64,000 bases of DNA from Endomychus coccineus (lineage: Eukaryota; Arthropoda; Insecta; Coleoptera; Endomychidae), in the NCBI GenBank assembly GCA_958510875.1, contig OY294071.1, positions 35,308,581 through 35,372,580 of the forward strand, written 5' to 3'. Made by a program: the position numbers and the translations under genes. Under the pieces are notes generated by a model. That model was given only the letters and a program-made list of their open reading frames with translations, was not told the DNA's origin and did no database searches. Within the stretch, counting starts at the first letter, position 1. The number at the start of each line of letters is the position of its first letter. Shown here piece after piece: positions 36,430-47,509 of this stretch.

Positions 36430-36870
36430 GGTGCGTTGAGAAAACTGATTCACAGCAAGTTGGATTTCTATTCCATGCCAACAGATATTTCACATACCAA
36501 CAGCTACTCCACATACCAACAACTCCTCATGACCTACAAAGCACCTACTCGACATGTCTTGGAGTACTGTTCACATGTTTGTACGCTGTGAATATTCAGA
36601 AAAGAGCTATTCCACTGAATGGTGATGCAACAAACGAATTCATTGTCCTCTTTAGAGCACCGTAGAAAGGTGGAGAATCTCTCTCTTGTCCATAGATTTT
36701 TCTATGGTCGGTGCTCATCGGAAATCCTTCGGTTATTCCATCATGAATACCCCTTCATTCCCTTCTTCCTATCAGATTTCATTAATCTATTGAACGGCGA
36801 AGTAGTGAAAGTATTTGCTTAGTGAGACCTTTTCTGATGCCTACAACCTCCAATGTTGTTCAATGCCTAA
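36430..36870 (+). mobile_element. Jockey-like non-LTR retrotransposon, RT C-terminal fragment
   Basis: In + frames: LLMTYKAPTRHVLEYCSHV (about 36515-36575), then a VQKRAI.L.GDA-like block, then an ORF at 36619-36822 reading NSLSSLEHRRKVENLSLVHR and FFYGRCSSEILRLFHHEYPF. After a frameshift follow ETFSDAYNLQ and a stop region near 36850. This is the thumb and C-terminal tail of a Jockey-like RT (SLEHRRKV..LSLFYR.Y.G.CSSE). It is the same family as 2040-2215 and 45.5-46.7 kb, with good nucleotide similarity (GGTCGGTGCTCATC is shared with 46.7 kb). Confidence 0.7.
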
Positions 36871-37024
36871 TGACATCACCACTTCAACTTTGTCAAATTG
36901 TCATATTTATCACCTCAGCACAGTCTGCGCGCCATTAAAACTGAACGATACTGACGTAAGCTTCCTCTCATGTCTAAACACCTTGTTGATGACGTCACAC
37001 TGACTTTTGTTCTCAGCGTATTGG

Positions 37025-37145
37025 CCTTGTACTATAAAAGGTATTGCTAGTTCTACCTCCTCTCCCAACATTCCATAGCTGCCTCATACGATATTCTACG
37101 AACATTATAGGTTTTCATCTCGTGTAATCAGAATATGAATAAAAA
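37025..37145 (+). repeat. Dispersed repeat with TATA box, copy 1 (copy 2 at 56025-56110)
   Basis: CTCCTCTCCCAACATTCC, ACGAACATTATA and TTTCTCTCGTGTA-like blocks recur in order at 56029-56100. In this copy TATAAAAG lies just upstream (37034-37041) and AATAAA just downstream, an arrangement seen in LTRs or retroelement promoters. No LTR boundaries found. Confidence 0.45.
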
Positions 37146-37184
37146 TGAGAAACCGAATGAAAAAGCTCTCTGAAATTCAAACGA

Positions 37185-37258
37185 GGACGAGGTTCGAACC
37201 CAGTACCTATAAGAATGCTTAGTAGTCATGTACTAGAAACACACTAAGCTGCCTGCTT
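37185..37258 (-). repeat. tRNA-derived remnant (SINE-like) with intact B box
   Basis: On the minus strand a box-A-like GCAGCTTAGTG is followed about 45 bases later by an intact B box GGTTCGAACC. Spacing and the TACTAAG anticodon-loop-like stretch resemble a tRNA, but the anticodon stem has mismatches and the acceptor does not pair. Best read as a SINE head or tRNA pseudogene. Confidence 0.35.
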
Positions 37259-37259
37259 T

Positions 37260-38655
37260 GTTGAATAAGTAGCATAACTAGAGTTTATATAGTTTGATCG
37301 AACCCAAATACACGTCGATTGAAATAGATTTCCAGCAGATAAAGACATTCTGAGTTATCCATCGTGATGACCTGTAAAACTGTTAGATTTCATTTTATCA
37401 AGTTTCACTATTGGTGAGAAGTTGGAAAATATGTTCGCACTAGTAAAGATATATTCTATCTGCGAATTAAAATAGTTTATATGTTTTTGAATGGGCAGTA
37501 AAAGAAAATTGGTATTTTGTAAAGGGAACCAGTGCGATGAAAATAATAAAAGGTCCGAAAACTATGGATTCAGCCCTCGCTTGTTTGGTCATTTAGCTAC
37601 CACCCCTGATAAAATGAATGGGATAAACCTATATTTTTCCAAATCCTCATTTTAGTAAATTTATGAGTCACATATAAAGAAGCAGTAGAGAGTAACGTCA
37701 TACACTTGGAAACTTAATGAAATAGGCTGGCTTGTGCAATTATGAAATCGAAGAGTTTATACAACTGTTCAAAACCCGTATAGAGATTTTATCTGTTTTC
37801 TGTTTACGAACGATTTTAACGTCGAGTAAAACAATTTATATAATTTCTTTTTGTCGTTTATAAGAAATGAAAAGGTATAGTTCTGCCGGAAGCACTTTCC
37901 TACGACGTTTGTAATCTAATTTAAACAATGCGCATGAAGGTTTTCTCTTTCTTTTATCTATTTTATAAATTTATCCTTTTTCATTCCTTAATTCCGCAGA
38001 ACCGAGGCAAGTTATCGGGGTTCGTGAGAAGATTTTAATTCTTTGATGAAAATGTTCCAATACAACAGAACTCAACTGAAATATAATGGAAATATATTTA
38101 ATATACAATATGTTCCGTTTCAAACGCACACTAGATGTATTTTGAGTTGTTACCAATCTGAAAATATGTACAATGGCTACAATGAATTATTTGCTGCTCA
38201 ATGAAAATATTTCCAAGATGGCGTATACTGAATACAACAGTACAAAAAGGAATTTATTGCTTCTTTAGATTCCTCATAGATTTTTGAGATGATATTAGCC
38301 TTCCTTATACCTAATTCTAATCGTTTTCGAAATATTCCGACTTTTTGACAATTTTTGAGCTTGCACCTTCCTCTTTGAAAATCAGTAACTATCGTTTTTG
38401 AAAATATCGAAATCGTTTTCGAGCACCAGGAAGAAAATGAACTGTGATCAATTGATCACGCGACTTCCCTCAACTTTGTAAGCAAAATGGGTTTCGGACA
38501 TATCTGTGGGTCAGTAGTGTATGATTGTAGGAACAGAAAATATATTGCAAATGGTTTATAAAACGATAAGATTCACTCTGTTATATTGAAATTTTATTCA
38601 AATTATCTACATAAGGTATTTATCACTATATATTTTATTCTGACACCTGTTGTCA
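37260..38655. other. AT-rich non-coding stretch
   Basis: No coding sequence or repeat recognised. Confidence 0.4.
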
Positions 38656-38657
38656 CA

Positions 38658-39520
38658 TTAAATGGACTGTGATTTCACATAGATGACGTCACTTAAATCC
38701 TTGGCTTCCGGATGAATTCCAAGTAACAATAGCACGACCTGAAGCCACTCCTCAGTGTTCTGGGCATTGACGAGGGAAATTATTCTCTTCCCTTCCTCCG
38801 GCGTTGCCCTTGGAAAGAATACCTTTGGATTGTCTTTCCTAATTTCGGTGGTAAGGGGTTCTCGCTTCCAGCCACTCGACTGTCTTTTCACATTGACAAT
38901 CGATGAAAAGTATTCCCGGTCTTAAGTGAATGGCTTCAAACTGGAGCTTGGTTTCCTTCCCCTTAGCTATTTCCTCCGCCAAGGCGTCCTTCAAGGAGAT
39001 AAACTAATCGTTGATTAAGGACCTCTTGAGGTATAGTCAATCGACAGAACCACTACCTCATTGGTTTTTATGTAGTTAGTGCTGCCGGATGCTGCATTGT
39101 ATCTTCTTTGAGGCACACCTACAATGTCGGAAGTGGAAGTTTTGAACTTATTATTCCTTTGTTTCCCTGTAAGGGTTTGGGATTTCTTCCTGTTCCTTTT
39201 CCTGGATTGGGCTTGCCCACGCAGTTCAACCTTTGCTTGGTTGATGGCTTTCAGTTCCTCAGCCACCTTCCTAGCTGCTGCTGATTTTTCCCCTCAGCTA
39301 TGGCCCTCGTGTACCATTTGGCCTGAGCTCCCCTGATTCTTTCCCTTGCGTTGCTGTTTTCCTTCTATTTTGTTGTTATTTTCCCTTCTACCCATATATA
39401 CCCACAAGTAGCTAGGGATATGAGTCCATTCCGTCAGCATCAACTTGTGCTATTCTGATGTGGAATCCATCCAGAAGCCAAAAATTTTCAAAATTAGCTA
39501 TCCGCGGAAGTATTCAAGAT
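38658..39520 (-). mobile_element. DUF4780-like ORF remnant between inverted repeats
   Basis: The minus strand encodes a Lys/Arg-rich segment (QSRKRNRKKSQTLTGKQRNN, in 39015-39266). After frameshifts follow LKDALAEEIAKGKETKLQF, LRPGILFIDCQCEKTVEWL and, in 38658-38891, NPKVFFPRATPEEGKRIISL and LLLGIHPEAKDLSDVIYV. The pattern (basic tail, G(I/L)L.(I)C...T..WL, P..., then a C-terminal L.LGI strand) resembles DUF4780, a domain common in insect transposon-rich regions; this is a tentative match from memory. The end of the ORF (about 38701-38735) recurs inverted at 39447-39480, forming a roughly 33-bp inverted repeat (GGCTTCYGGATGRATTCC.., ..ATAGCAC). The same pair of ends bounds the shorter locus at 45.65 kb. 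Confidence 0.5.
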
Positions 39521-40225
39521 GTCACTTTAATCTTTAAATGAGAATGCCGGACACTTGTAAAGGTTAAATATATACGTATGATAGATTTTTATAGCCAGGA
39601 AAATACTGTTGTCATTATGATTGAATAGTATAATTCCATTTGAACAACTGAAGATAGATGTCAAAAATTCCACTCGCAACGGGGCTACCGCGCTCAAAAA
39701 CAAAACAGTTAAATGCATAATATTCAACTCTTTTTAAGTATATTGTTGAACAGCACATTATACTCGTCTGGGTCCAGGTAATTCACCTTATTTTCACAGA
39801 CGACTCAAATCCTGTAAAAATAACTTCTTCATTCAATAAAACGATCATGTATTGTAGTTATTTTGTATGTATTTGTATGTACCATGGTAAATAAACTAAC
39901 TACATATCAATACTTTTTATATTGTGAACACAGGTACAATCAAAACAAGCGAAACTGCGCTTCTAATAGCCAATATAAGCTACATGTCCGCTTCTCACGT
40001 CTTTAACTGCATTAACAGAACTAGTACTCTCGTCTCGCATTATACTGAGTATAGATAGACATTAAAACAACTCGTTAGGTTTGGGAAATTGAGTAGGAAA
40101 TATTAACTAATATCAGACTTAATTCTTTTTTGTCATTTGCTCGTTATTCTCATTCTTCCTTGTTCATGTCCAAGAATGTGCCAGAGCATTTTACATCACT
40201 ACTTGTGTATCTTCTCTCTTGTCTG
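39521..40225. other. AT-rich non-coding stretch
   Basis: No recognised feature. Confidence 0.4.
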
Positions 40226-40770
<545 letters not shown>

Positions 40771-40774
40771 CAGT

Positions 40775-43255
40775 TAACCCAGCGTCTCATCGTGACGTGT
40801 CAACGAGGCAGCACGGAGAGGTGTACCGTTACCACATAATAATAATAATTTCGAAAGTCAACCTGACAGCAGGTGTCAGTCAATATGAAACATAGATTTG
40901 TGAAATACACTATTTAGAACATTTGGATAAAATTTAATTGAAACATAGAGCATAATTTAACGTCTATCATTAGCGGTTTCTAAGTCATTTCCAATAAATT
41001 TTAGGTTCTTACGATCATTTACATTTGACTCGCAGAAGTGTGCGAAAGCTATTTGGCTAACAAAAGTGAGGTGAATCACACGATCAATTGATCGCATTTT
41101 ATTTCCAAATACAATGTAAATTTTTGCCTCTCATTGAATGAAGGAGAATTCAATTCCCAATCGATCTGTATTCTGTATGAATGTTCCCTATACCTATGTT
41201 TGATAGTTAAGACAAGTTAAGATGACGTCTTGTTGACATTGAGGGAAATTCATTATATCTAGATTTGCATAACTTTGATTGTCCATATTTTGTAACTTCC
41301 TGTCAAATTATATAACAATAACCCAATAAGGAAAACTTTGAAAATCATTATATTTCTCATTCCATGGCAAACTATGCAAAAATGATTTCTCTCAATGGCA
41401 TTAAGTCATTAAGAAGACATCATAACTTGAAAACTATCAAACATTGGTATGGGAAACATTAATACAGATTATTACAAAGGTTCTCAGAACTGTTATACTA
41501 TAGAAATAAAATCGTTCTCTAATTCACGTATAAACATAACTTTTTATGCAATTTGACGTATATGTAAGACATTTATTTGGTATATATGACTGCACTTGTT
41601 ACGTCAGTTCGGTTCTTCACTGAATTAATCTGTTTTATAATGATTTATCTATAGAATGAAACGTAATTTGTTCCTTCCGTAAGCATATTAACTTTTTCAT
41701 AGTTGAATATTGTTTGGTTATAATCGTATAACAACCAACCATCCAAGCTATTCACTTCATATACTCTTTTCTTTCTACTGTACTGCTTGTCTACAGTTGA
41801 ATAGTGAAGCATATACCCTAAAGATCCTTTTCAGAGAACAAAATTTCAAAATTTTTCGAAAGTCCCAGCGCTTTCTAGCTAAAGACCTTTTCAAGATAGC
41901 AACGATATGCACATATTAAACCATTGTTTATAAAATCAATTTCTCTAAACACTTCCAAGTATTTTTAAGTTATTTAGAAATTTGAGAAAAATATTTTATT
42001 TAATTTAATGTACTATAATTTTATTTTGTCTCAAACTTACTTGTACAGTTGTTCATATAATTGCGTATTAGATTAAAAACAAATTAAAATATTTCTACAA
42101 CCTAGAAATTTAATGCGCTATTTACCTATGTACAAAAAATTCAATCAAATATTAACTAAAAATATTTCAAATTTGATAATATAATGAATATAGTGGAAAA
42201 TTCTAATTCTAGTTTTAAACTGTAGATTAATATTTTATTTTTCAATTTGAATGAATTGACGCGAGTTTTGACCAACTCTACCTATTGTTTGAAAAATTAA
42301 GACACAACATGATAATTGATCAAGAATTGTGAGACTGCAAAAAACTGTAACCGAGAATACAGAACAGTGATTTGATAAATAGTGTATGGTTTCCAGATAT
42401 TAGTTTTGATACTTATTATTAAAATTGCATCTTCAATATAGTATGAGCTTTAAAGAACATAAATGGGAAACATCATGGCATCCCTTTAAGAATCATATAT
42501 TAGTGAGATACTCAATATCACCGAATAATAATATATTATGTATATAACAAAAGTAATTTAAAATACATTTTTTTCTCGTTAATAGGTAATTAACTTTCAA
42601 CTTCGTCGTTCTCTGTTACAAATAATTAATTTGTTAAGGACAGTGCATAAACCGTGGTTTGTTTGAACGCAATAATTAATTTCAATTTCGAATGAATTTT
42701 GTGTAGTATCAGGATATTATCTTAGAATCAATAACTTCCCCAGTTGATAAAATATAACCACTGTGTACTTATAACGTATTTAAATATGAAACTGAAAGTA
42801 AATTAATGTTACAATTAGATTTTAATAAAACTGTCATTTTTGAATCGCGACATTCACTTATTTATTTATTCACGTGACTGCAATCTAGAAAATTAAAACG
42901 ACTACATCAATTTTAAACAGTTTAATGTGATATTCTGGGCGGCCTCTACTAAACTCCTCATTTAATCATATTTGAAGCAATCTTAAACGTGGTAGGAAAT
43001 TTTGTAATGGCGCTATAGCATGAAAACAAATATTATTTTTTAATTTTCTCTGCGGTCTCCAGATTGTATTATAATGTTATAAAATTATTGTTATCATCAT
43101 TTGTATTATTTATGTATGATGAATATTTATAGATTCCGTGAGTTGTTACTTTAATGATGGGGTTAAACATTTTCTTGGGTACTTTTCCAATGTATTACGA
43201 TTTTTTTTTTAATTTTCAGATTTACATCGCAACCTGTAAGACTGTTGATAAGACT
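40775..43255. other. AT-rich non-coding stretch
   Basis: No genes recognised; short chance ORFs only. Confidence 0.4.
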
Positions 43256-43259
43256 TTTT

Positions 43260-44080
43260 CATAACTTAATGGTGCAACTGAAATAAATTTAGGAAATTTA
43301 TGCTTTTGTTTATTTCTATTTCACAGGTAAATTGAAGTTTACAGTGGAAATTGTTGAATTTATTTATTACATACTGTTTAAAGCAAATTGAAAATATAAG
43401 TGAAATAGAAGATCCCATTGCTGTGCCAAATATTTGTTCAAAATATTGTTCACCGTATTGAAAATAAGTGTATTCTAAATAAAACTGCATTTATAAATTC
43501 ATACTGATCTAAAGTTATGTGGTCTCTAATCTCTGTCCAACCTTTTTTGATGCTACTCGATGCTAATTCGATTGGTATATTTGTAAATAAATCTAAGGAC
43601 ATTGATAGATGATCTATGGGTACAGATTAATTTTTTATAAGCTCATTAAAATGCCACGAGTCATTTACATAAAATTCATTTCTTCCTATTATATTATTGA
43701 TACATTTAAAAATTTTAACGTATTTCTTCATATTTAAAATTGTGTAAACGTAGAAAGCAGATACAAGTTAGTAATATTAGTACAGGAAAGACCTTTCCTA
43801 TCGTAGTTATAAATTTTGAAAACATCTGTTTAAATTTTAAGTACTGCAGCATAAGCGATTTTGTTGCCAGAGAATTTTACCTCGTCGAGATATGATGTCT
43901 TTAACTATAGAGAAATTACTGTGTAGTAGTTTTTTAATACATATTCATATATTTTGTTACAATTTCAGTTATTCGTGTTTTGTTCGTTGTTGTGACAGAT
44001 ATTTTAAATTGAAATTAATGCGATAAAGACGCTTAGGGCTTAGTACAATTAGTTTGAGAAATCGCGCTTTAGTTGATGAA
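43260..44080 (-). mobile_element. Penelope-like element, RT fragment
   Basis: Read on the minus strand from about 44080 down: FLKLIVLSPKRLYRINFNL (probable N-terminal RT region), TNITNLYLLS, then DHLSMSLDLFTNIPIELASS and IKKGWTEIRDH (RT motif A region, ..SLD(VVS)LFTNIP..LA..). Then in ORF 43490-43266 TYFQYGEQYFEQIFGTAMGS, SISLIF and EIEINKSINFLNLF (motif B region, F.QI.GTAMGS..S). The YVDD box and the GIY-YIG endonuclease are missing from the 3' end. Stops and frameshifts are scattered. Inactive PLE remnant. Confidence 0.75.
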
Positions 44081-44092
44081 TTAGTTTTCAAA

Positions 44093-44130
44093 CCTCTTCT
44101 GAAGATGGTCGTGAGACCAAAACGTACATA
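44093..44130 (+). ncRNA. Hammerhead-ribozyme-like motif
   Basis: CTGAAGA (44099-44105, matching the CUGANGA core), a perfect five-pair hairpin TGGTC-GTGA-GACCA, then AAAAC. The only core departure is G12 to A (GAAA to AAAA), which should disable cleavage. It lies next to a minus-strand PLE but on the + strand, so it may belong to a second, opposite PLE end. Confidence 0.45.
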
Positions 44131-45479
44131 AAGACGACAATATAGTAGACATACGTGTGAAGTTGCCTATTTCCCAAAAATGTGCATTTGCTAGCAGAAT
44201 ATATTTTCGCTACACTAGGTTGTTTTCTTTGTCACTCGTTGTAGTACTGTGTAACCACAGAATAGGTAATCTATCTACTCTGTGGTATAATGTTCCACAA
44301 TTACTTCCCGGTAATCCGGTATCTCTACAATAAGTATATCTAATTTCAATTGTGCGTAAAATGATGGGCAATTTAAAACCGTCAGCTTCTATTGAAACAC
44401 CCTTTTCCATATTATCATTTCCGAAATTCATAAAAGTATTCATTTTGCATATTAAACGGTCGGAAATGTAATCGTCGGTGCGTTCCCTATTGATGATCTG
44501 AACAGATGGACAAAGTTTGATACAAATCCGTTTTTATAGAAAAACACGAATATTCGCTACCAGACAATTGAGGGAATTACAGTTATAAAAAATATTAAAT
44601 AAAGTTCTGTTGGGTGCACGGTGAAAGCGTTCTATGTAGAATTTAATAAATCTGACAATAATATTATTAAATGACATGTTTTTCTTTAATCTGTCGTGTT
44701 ATTGTATGAAATCTCAGCAGCTGTTGCGAAATGACATCAAAATACGTAATTATTGTAAAATGAGGGTTAGGATTTTACGTAAAAGGGGAATTTTTAACGA
44801 AAGGGTAAGCCAGTGACAAACATCTATTCACAACAGGTCTATCTGATCTATATCCAGCGATAAAATAACAGATGGAGGTTACTCACGATGATTATCAAAT
44901 AACTACTGTCCGTATTGTATTGATTTAAATTAAATTACATACTTGGTAAATAATTGACGTTAAGGTTTATTTCATGAAATATAGTAATCAAACAAATTAA
45001 TTCATTCTTCCGATGATTTCATTTTAATTATTTGAAATGTACCAATGGGATTTATAATTATAATTTCTAGGATTATTGGATATTACTTAAGAATTAATCA
45101 AATTTGCTAAGCAGCAGTTCAATTCCTCTTTAGACAATAATTGAATTGGATTCTTAATAACAATTTTTCCAGAAACATATTTTTTATAATGAAAGAAGTC
45201 GCATATTGTTCACACTGCTTACGTAATTAATACCTAAATTAGCCACTTGGCTTTTTCTTTCTTCAACAAAAATTAATGACGCTACATTCTGTTGTGTAGA
45301 TATTAAATATAGCTGCTGATGAAATTTTATCTTGGTTTGTTTACAATTTCATACGTTTTTCGCATCTTGTTATATTTATATTTCGAACTTTTCAATTTTC
45401 AGGGAAATATCTTATTATTATTTTTATTATTATTATAATATCATTTACAGAAGAGATTAAATTAGGTAGTGACTTTTCC
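44131..45479. other. Unassigned sequence
   Basis: A 77-codon minus ORF at 44210-44443 may be the upstream part of the PLE but has no recognisable motif. The rest is AT-rich non-coding DNA. Confidence 0.35.
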
Positions 45480-45489
45480 GGTGGAAATG

Positions 45490-46745
45490 TCTTCAATCTA
45501 TTCGGATCCACATGGGAAGAACCCTCCTAAAATGGCTCGATGACCAATTGCCTGAAACTTGGGTTTTATCTTTCAAACTGGAAGACAGCTAGAGTTCAAA
45601 CAATTCCAAAAAACGGAAGAAGACCTTTCTTAATAACTGTAGACCCATTGAAAATGCTTGGCTTCCAAATGGATTCCGCGTTATAATAGCACGACTTGAT
45701 GCCAACCTTTACAGATGGCATCTTCAGGGCAGGCTTGAGACTTGAACTGAAACTGATTCTTCTGGTTTCTGTAGCGGTATTTATTGTGGGGAAAAACCTT
45801 CAAGCTACACAGTTCTCTGCCTTTATTCTGGTGGTTAACGTCGCTCTGGCACCTAACCCTGCCGTTGTATGATCATGTGCTTCCATCCGGAAGCCAAGAA
45901 TTTATAAAGATTAGCTATCCGCGGAAGTCTACTATTCAAGATGTGGACCCATTGCAATAGATTTCGTCACCGCAGATCAACAGGGAACATGCTTGTTTAT
46001 GTGACACATATATGACAGGCATCCTTTGATAAATATGGGGAATTACTAGTTGTAGTTTGGTATAGAGTTTTCTCCATCACTCCGATGGCTATCATTGCTG
46101 TTCGAAGTGATCTGTCTCGTCCATATCTTTTGCGGATGATATTACACTTCACAAATATGTCTCCTCTAGAGCCCTTATATCATCCATTAAAGCCAGAGGT
46201 GCAAGACAGCGACAGGTCGATGCTACAAATGAGGATCTGCCTAGAATTTTGAAATGAGGATCTGTTGATCTAGAATTTAATGTAACCAAAATTCAAGCTT
46301 GAATTTTTTTCTGGAAGATGTATTCTACAATCCATAATATGATGATATCAGAGACAACTGTTCCTATGAAGTCCTCAATATCCATGCTCGGTGTTACCAC
46401 CAACAGTATCCACTCATGGGACAATCATGTGAGGCTCATTGCGTAAACTTTTCTATTCCGCGACCAGAGCTACCTTACACCTCATGATCTGAAAAGGACA
46501 GATTCGACCAGTCCTGGAGTTCTGCTCCCAAACATACGCTGAAGCTTTTATATTCTGTTCAGGAGAGATGTATTCACCTGATCGGTGATGCCATACTTAC
46601 GAATTCATTGACTTCTCCAGAACCTCGTAGAAAGATGCGCTCCATTTTCTTCTTATCTTGGTCGGTGCTCATCTCGTCTATTATTGCACACAAACCATTC
46701 TTCTATAGATCGGCGAATTTGTAGAACTCTTTTCCTAGTGAGGTA
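45490..46745 (+). mobile_element. Jockey-like non-LTR retrotransposon RT, decayed and interrupted
   Basis: Plus-strand codons give CLKLGFYLSNWKTARVQTIP and KNGRRPFLI..NCRPI at about 45545-45650 (RT palm start, ..WK.A.V.PIPK.G....NYRPI). The sequence is then interrupted by a 295-bp insert (45651-45945). It resumes with FADDITLHKYVSSRALIS (about 46130-46180, catalytic ADD box), SSISMLGVTTNSIHSWDNHV, and a C-terminal region related to 36.6 kb (GGTCGGTGCTCATC, then SANL.NSFPSEV). Many stops and frameshifts; dead copy of the same family as at 2.0 and 36.4 kb. Confidence 0.7.
45651..45945. mobile_element. Short nested insert with inverted ends, related to the 38.7-39.5 kb locus
   Basis: Ends resemble those at 38.7 and 39.5 kb: GGCTTCCAAATGGATTCC..ATAATAGCACGAC at the left, and the inverted GGCTTCCGGATGGAAGCAC near 45870-45890, with the shared tail TTAGCTATCCGCGGAAG. 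The insert is flanked by the 9-bp direct repeat GACCCATTG (45642-45650 and 45946-45954) and breaks an RT reading frame. No ORF of its own, so it looks like a non-autonomous deletion derivative. Confidence 0.55.
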
Positions 46746-46749
46746 GGTA

Positions 46750-47085
46750 AAAATAGTTGGTTTGCATCGTTTAACAGTGAAGGACCAGTTTCATCTGTAG
46801 CTTTCAGACAGTCTACTATTATGCATAAAATATCAAATATGATGATATAAATTAATTGAATTGAGAATTGCGCTACACTCAATCAGACTAGTTTGGCCTC
46901 TAGAAACTTCATTCGGGAATCATCAAAAACTCAGAACAAGTCAATGAGATTTTAGGTAATAGCACTTGAAGTGCATGCCAACTCAGGGTGAAAGGATTGA
47001 GAATTTTTTTGGGTACCTATAAGGGGCCGCGAGGGGCTCGGCAACCTTTTAATCGCACCCGGCAAAAATATTATGTGCGGCCCTG
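46750..47085. other. Unassigned, with a GC-rich patch
   Basis: GC-rich patch at 47018-47090 (GGGGCCGC ... GCGGCCCT can pair). Probably part of a repeat; no gene. Confidence 0.3.
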
Positions 47086-47089
47086 GCTA

Positions 47090-47505
47090 CATGCATCAAG
47101 TATACCTGATTACTGTTTTTAGGAAAAAAAATCATCATCGATACAAATCTCAAGGGAATGTGACAAGCGCTTAAAACACTCAAATGCTTAAAAAGGTCTT
47201 TACAGGGCTACATGATCCGACCTTCCAACCTCCTCTCGTGTACATCGAGAAACGCTAATGCCGGCGGTAAGATCATTCTCCTCATCTTATGGTGTACAAA
47301 TTATTAATTCCTTGAAACATATCTCCATTTAACAAAAGAACGACTTCACCCGGATCAGCAAAGAATATGAATTATCACATTAATTTTCCCAAATCAGAGT
47401 TGAACAAAGGTTCAGTGATTTCATTTGAGATTTTAAGCTCATCTCCCACCCCACTTCTGCAGGATAGGGTGGTTTCATTCTACCATGGTTGAATGTTCCC
47501 TCAAA
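47090..47505 (-). repeat. Dispersed repeat, copy B
   Basis: The reverse complement matches 7930-8370 over its whole length. In element orientation it begins near 47505 (GAAACCACCCTATCCTGCAG) and ends near 47095 (CAGGTATACTTGAT). No coding signal conserved with copy A. Confidence 0.65.
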
Positions 47506-47509
47506 ATTA

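Noticed and set aside
37185..37258. A functional tRNA gene
   Set aside because: The B box is intact, but the acceptor and anticodon stems do not pair and the anticodon is not convincing; kept only as a tRNA-derived remnant.
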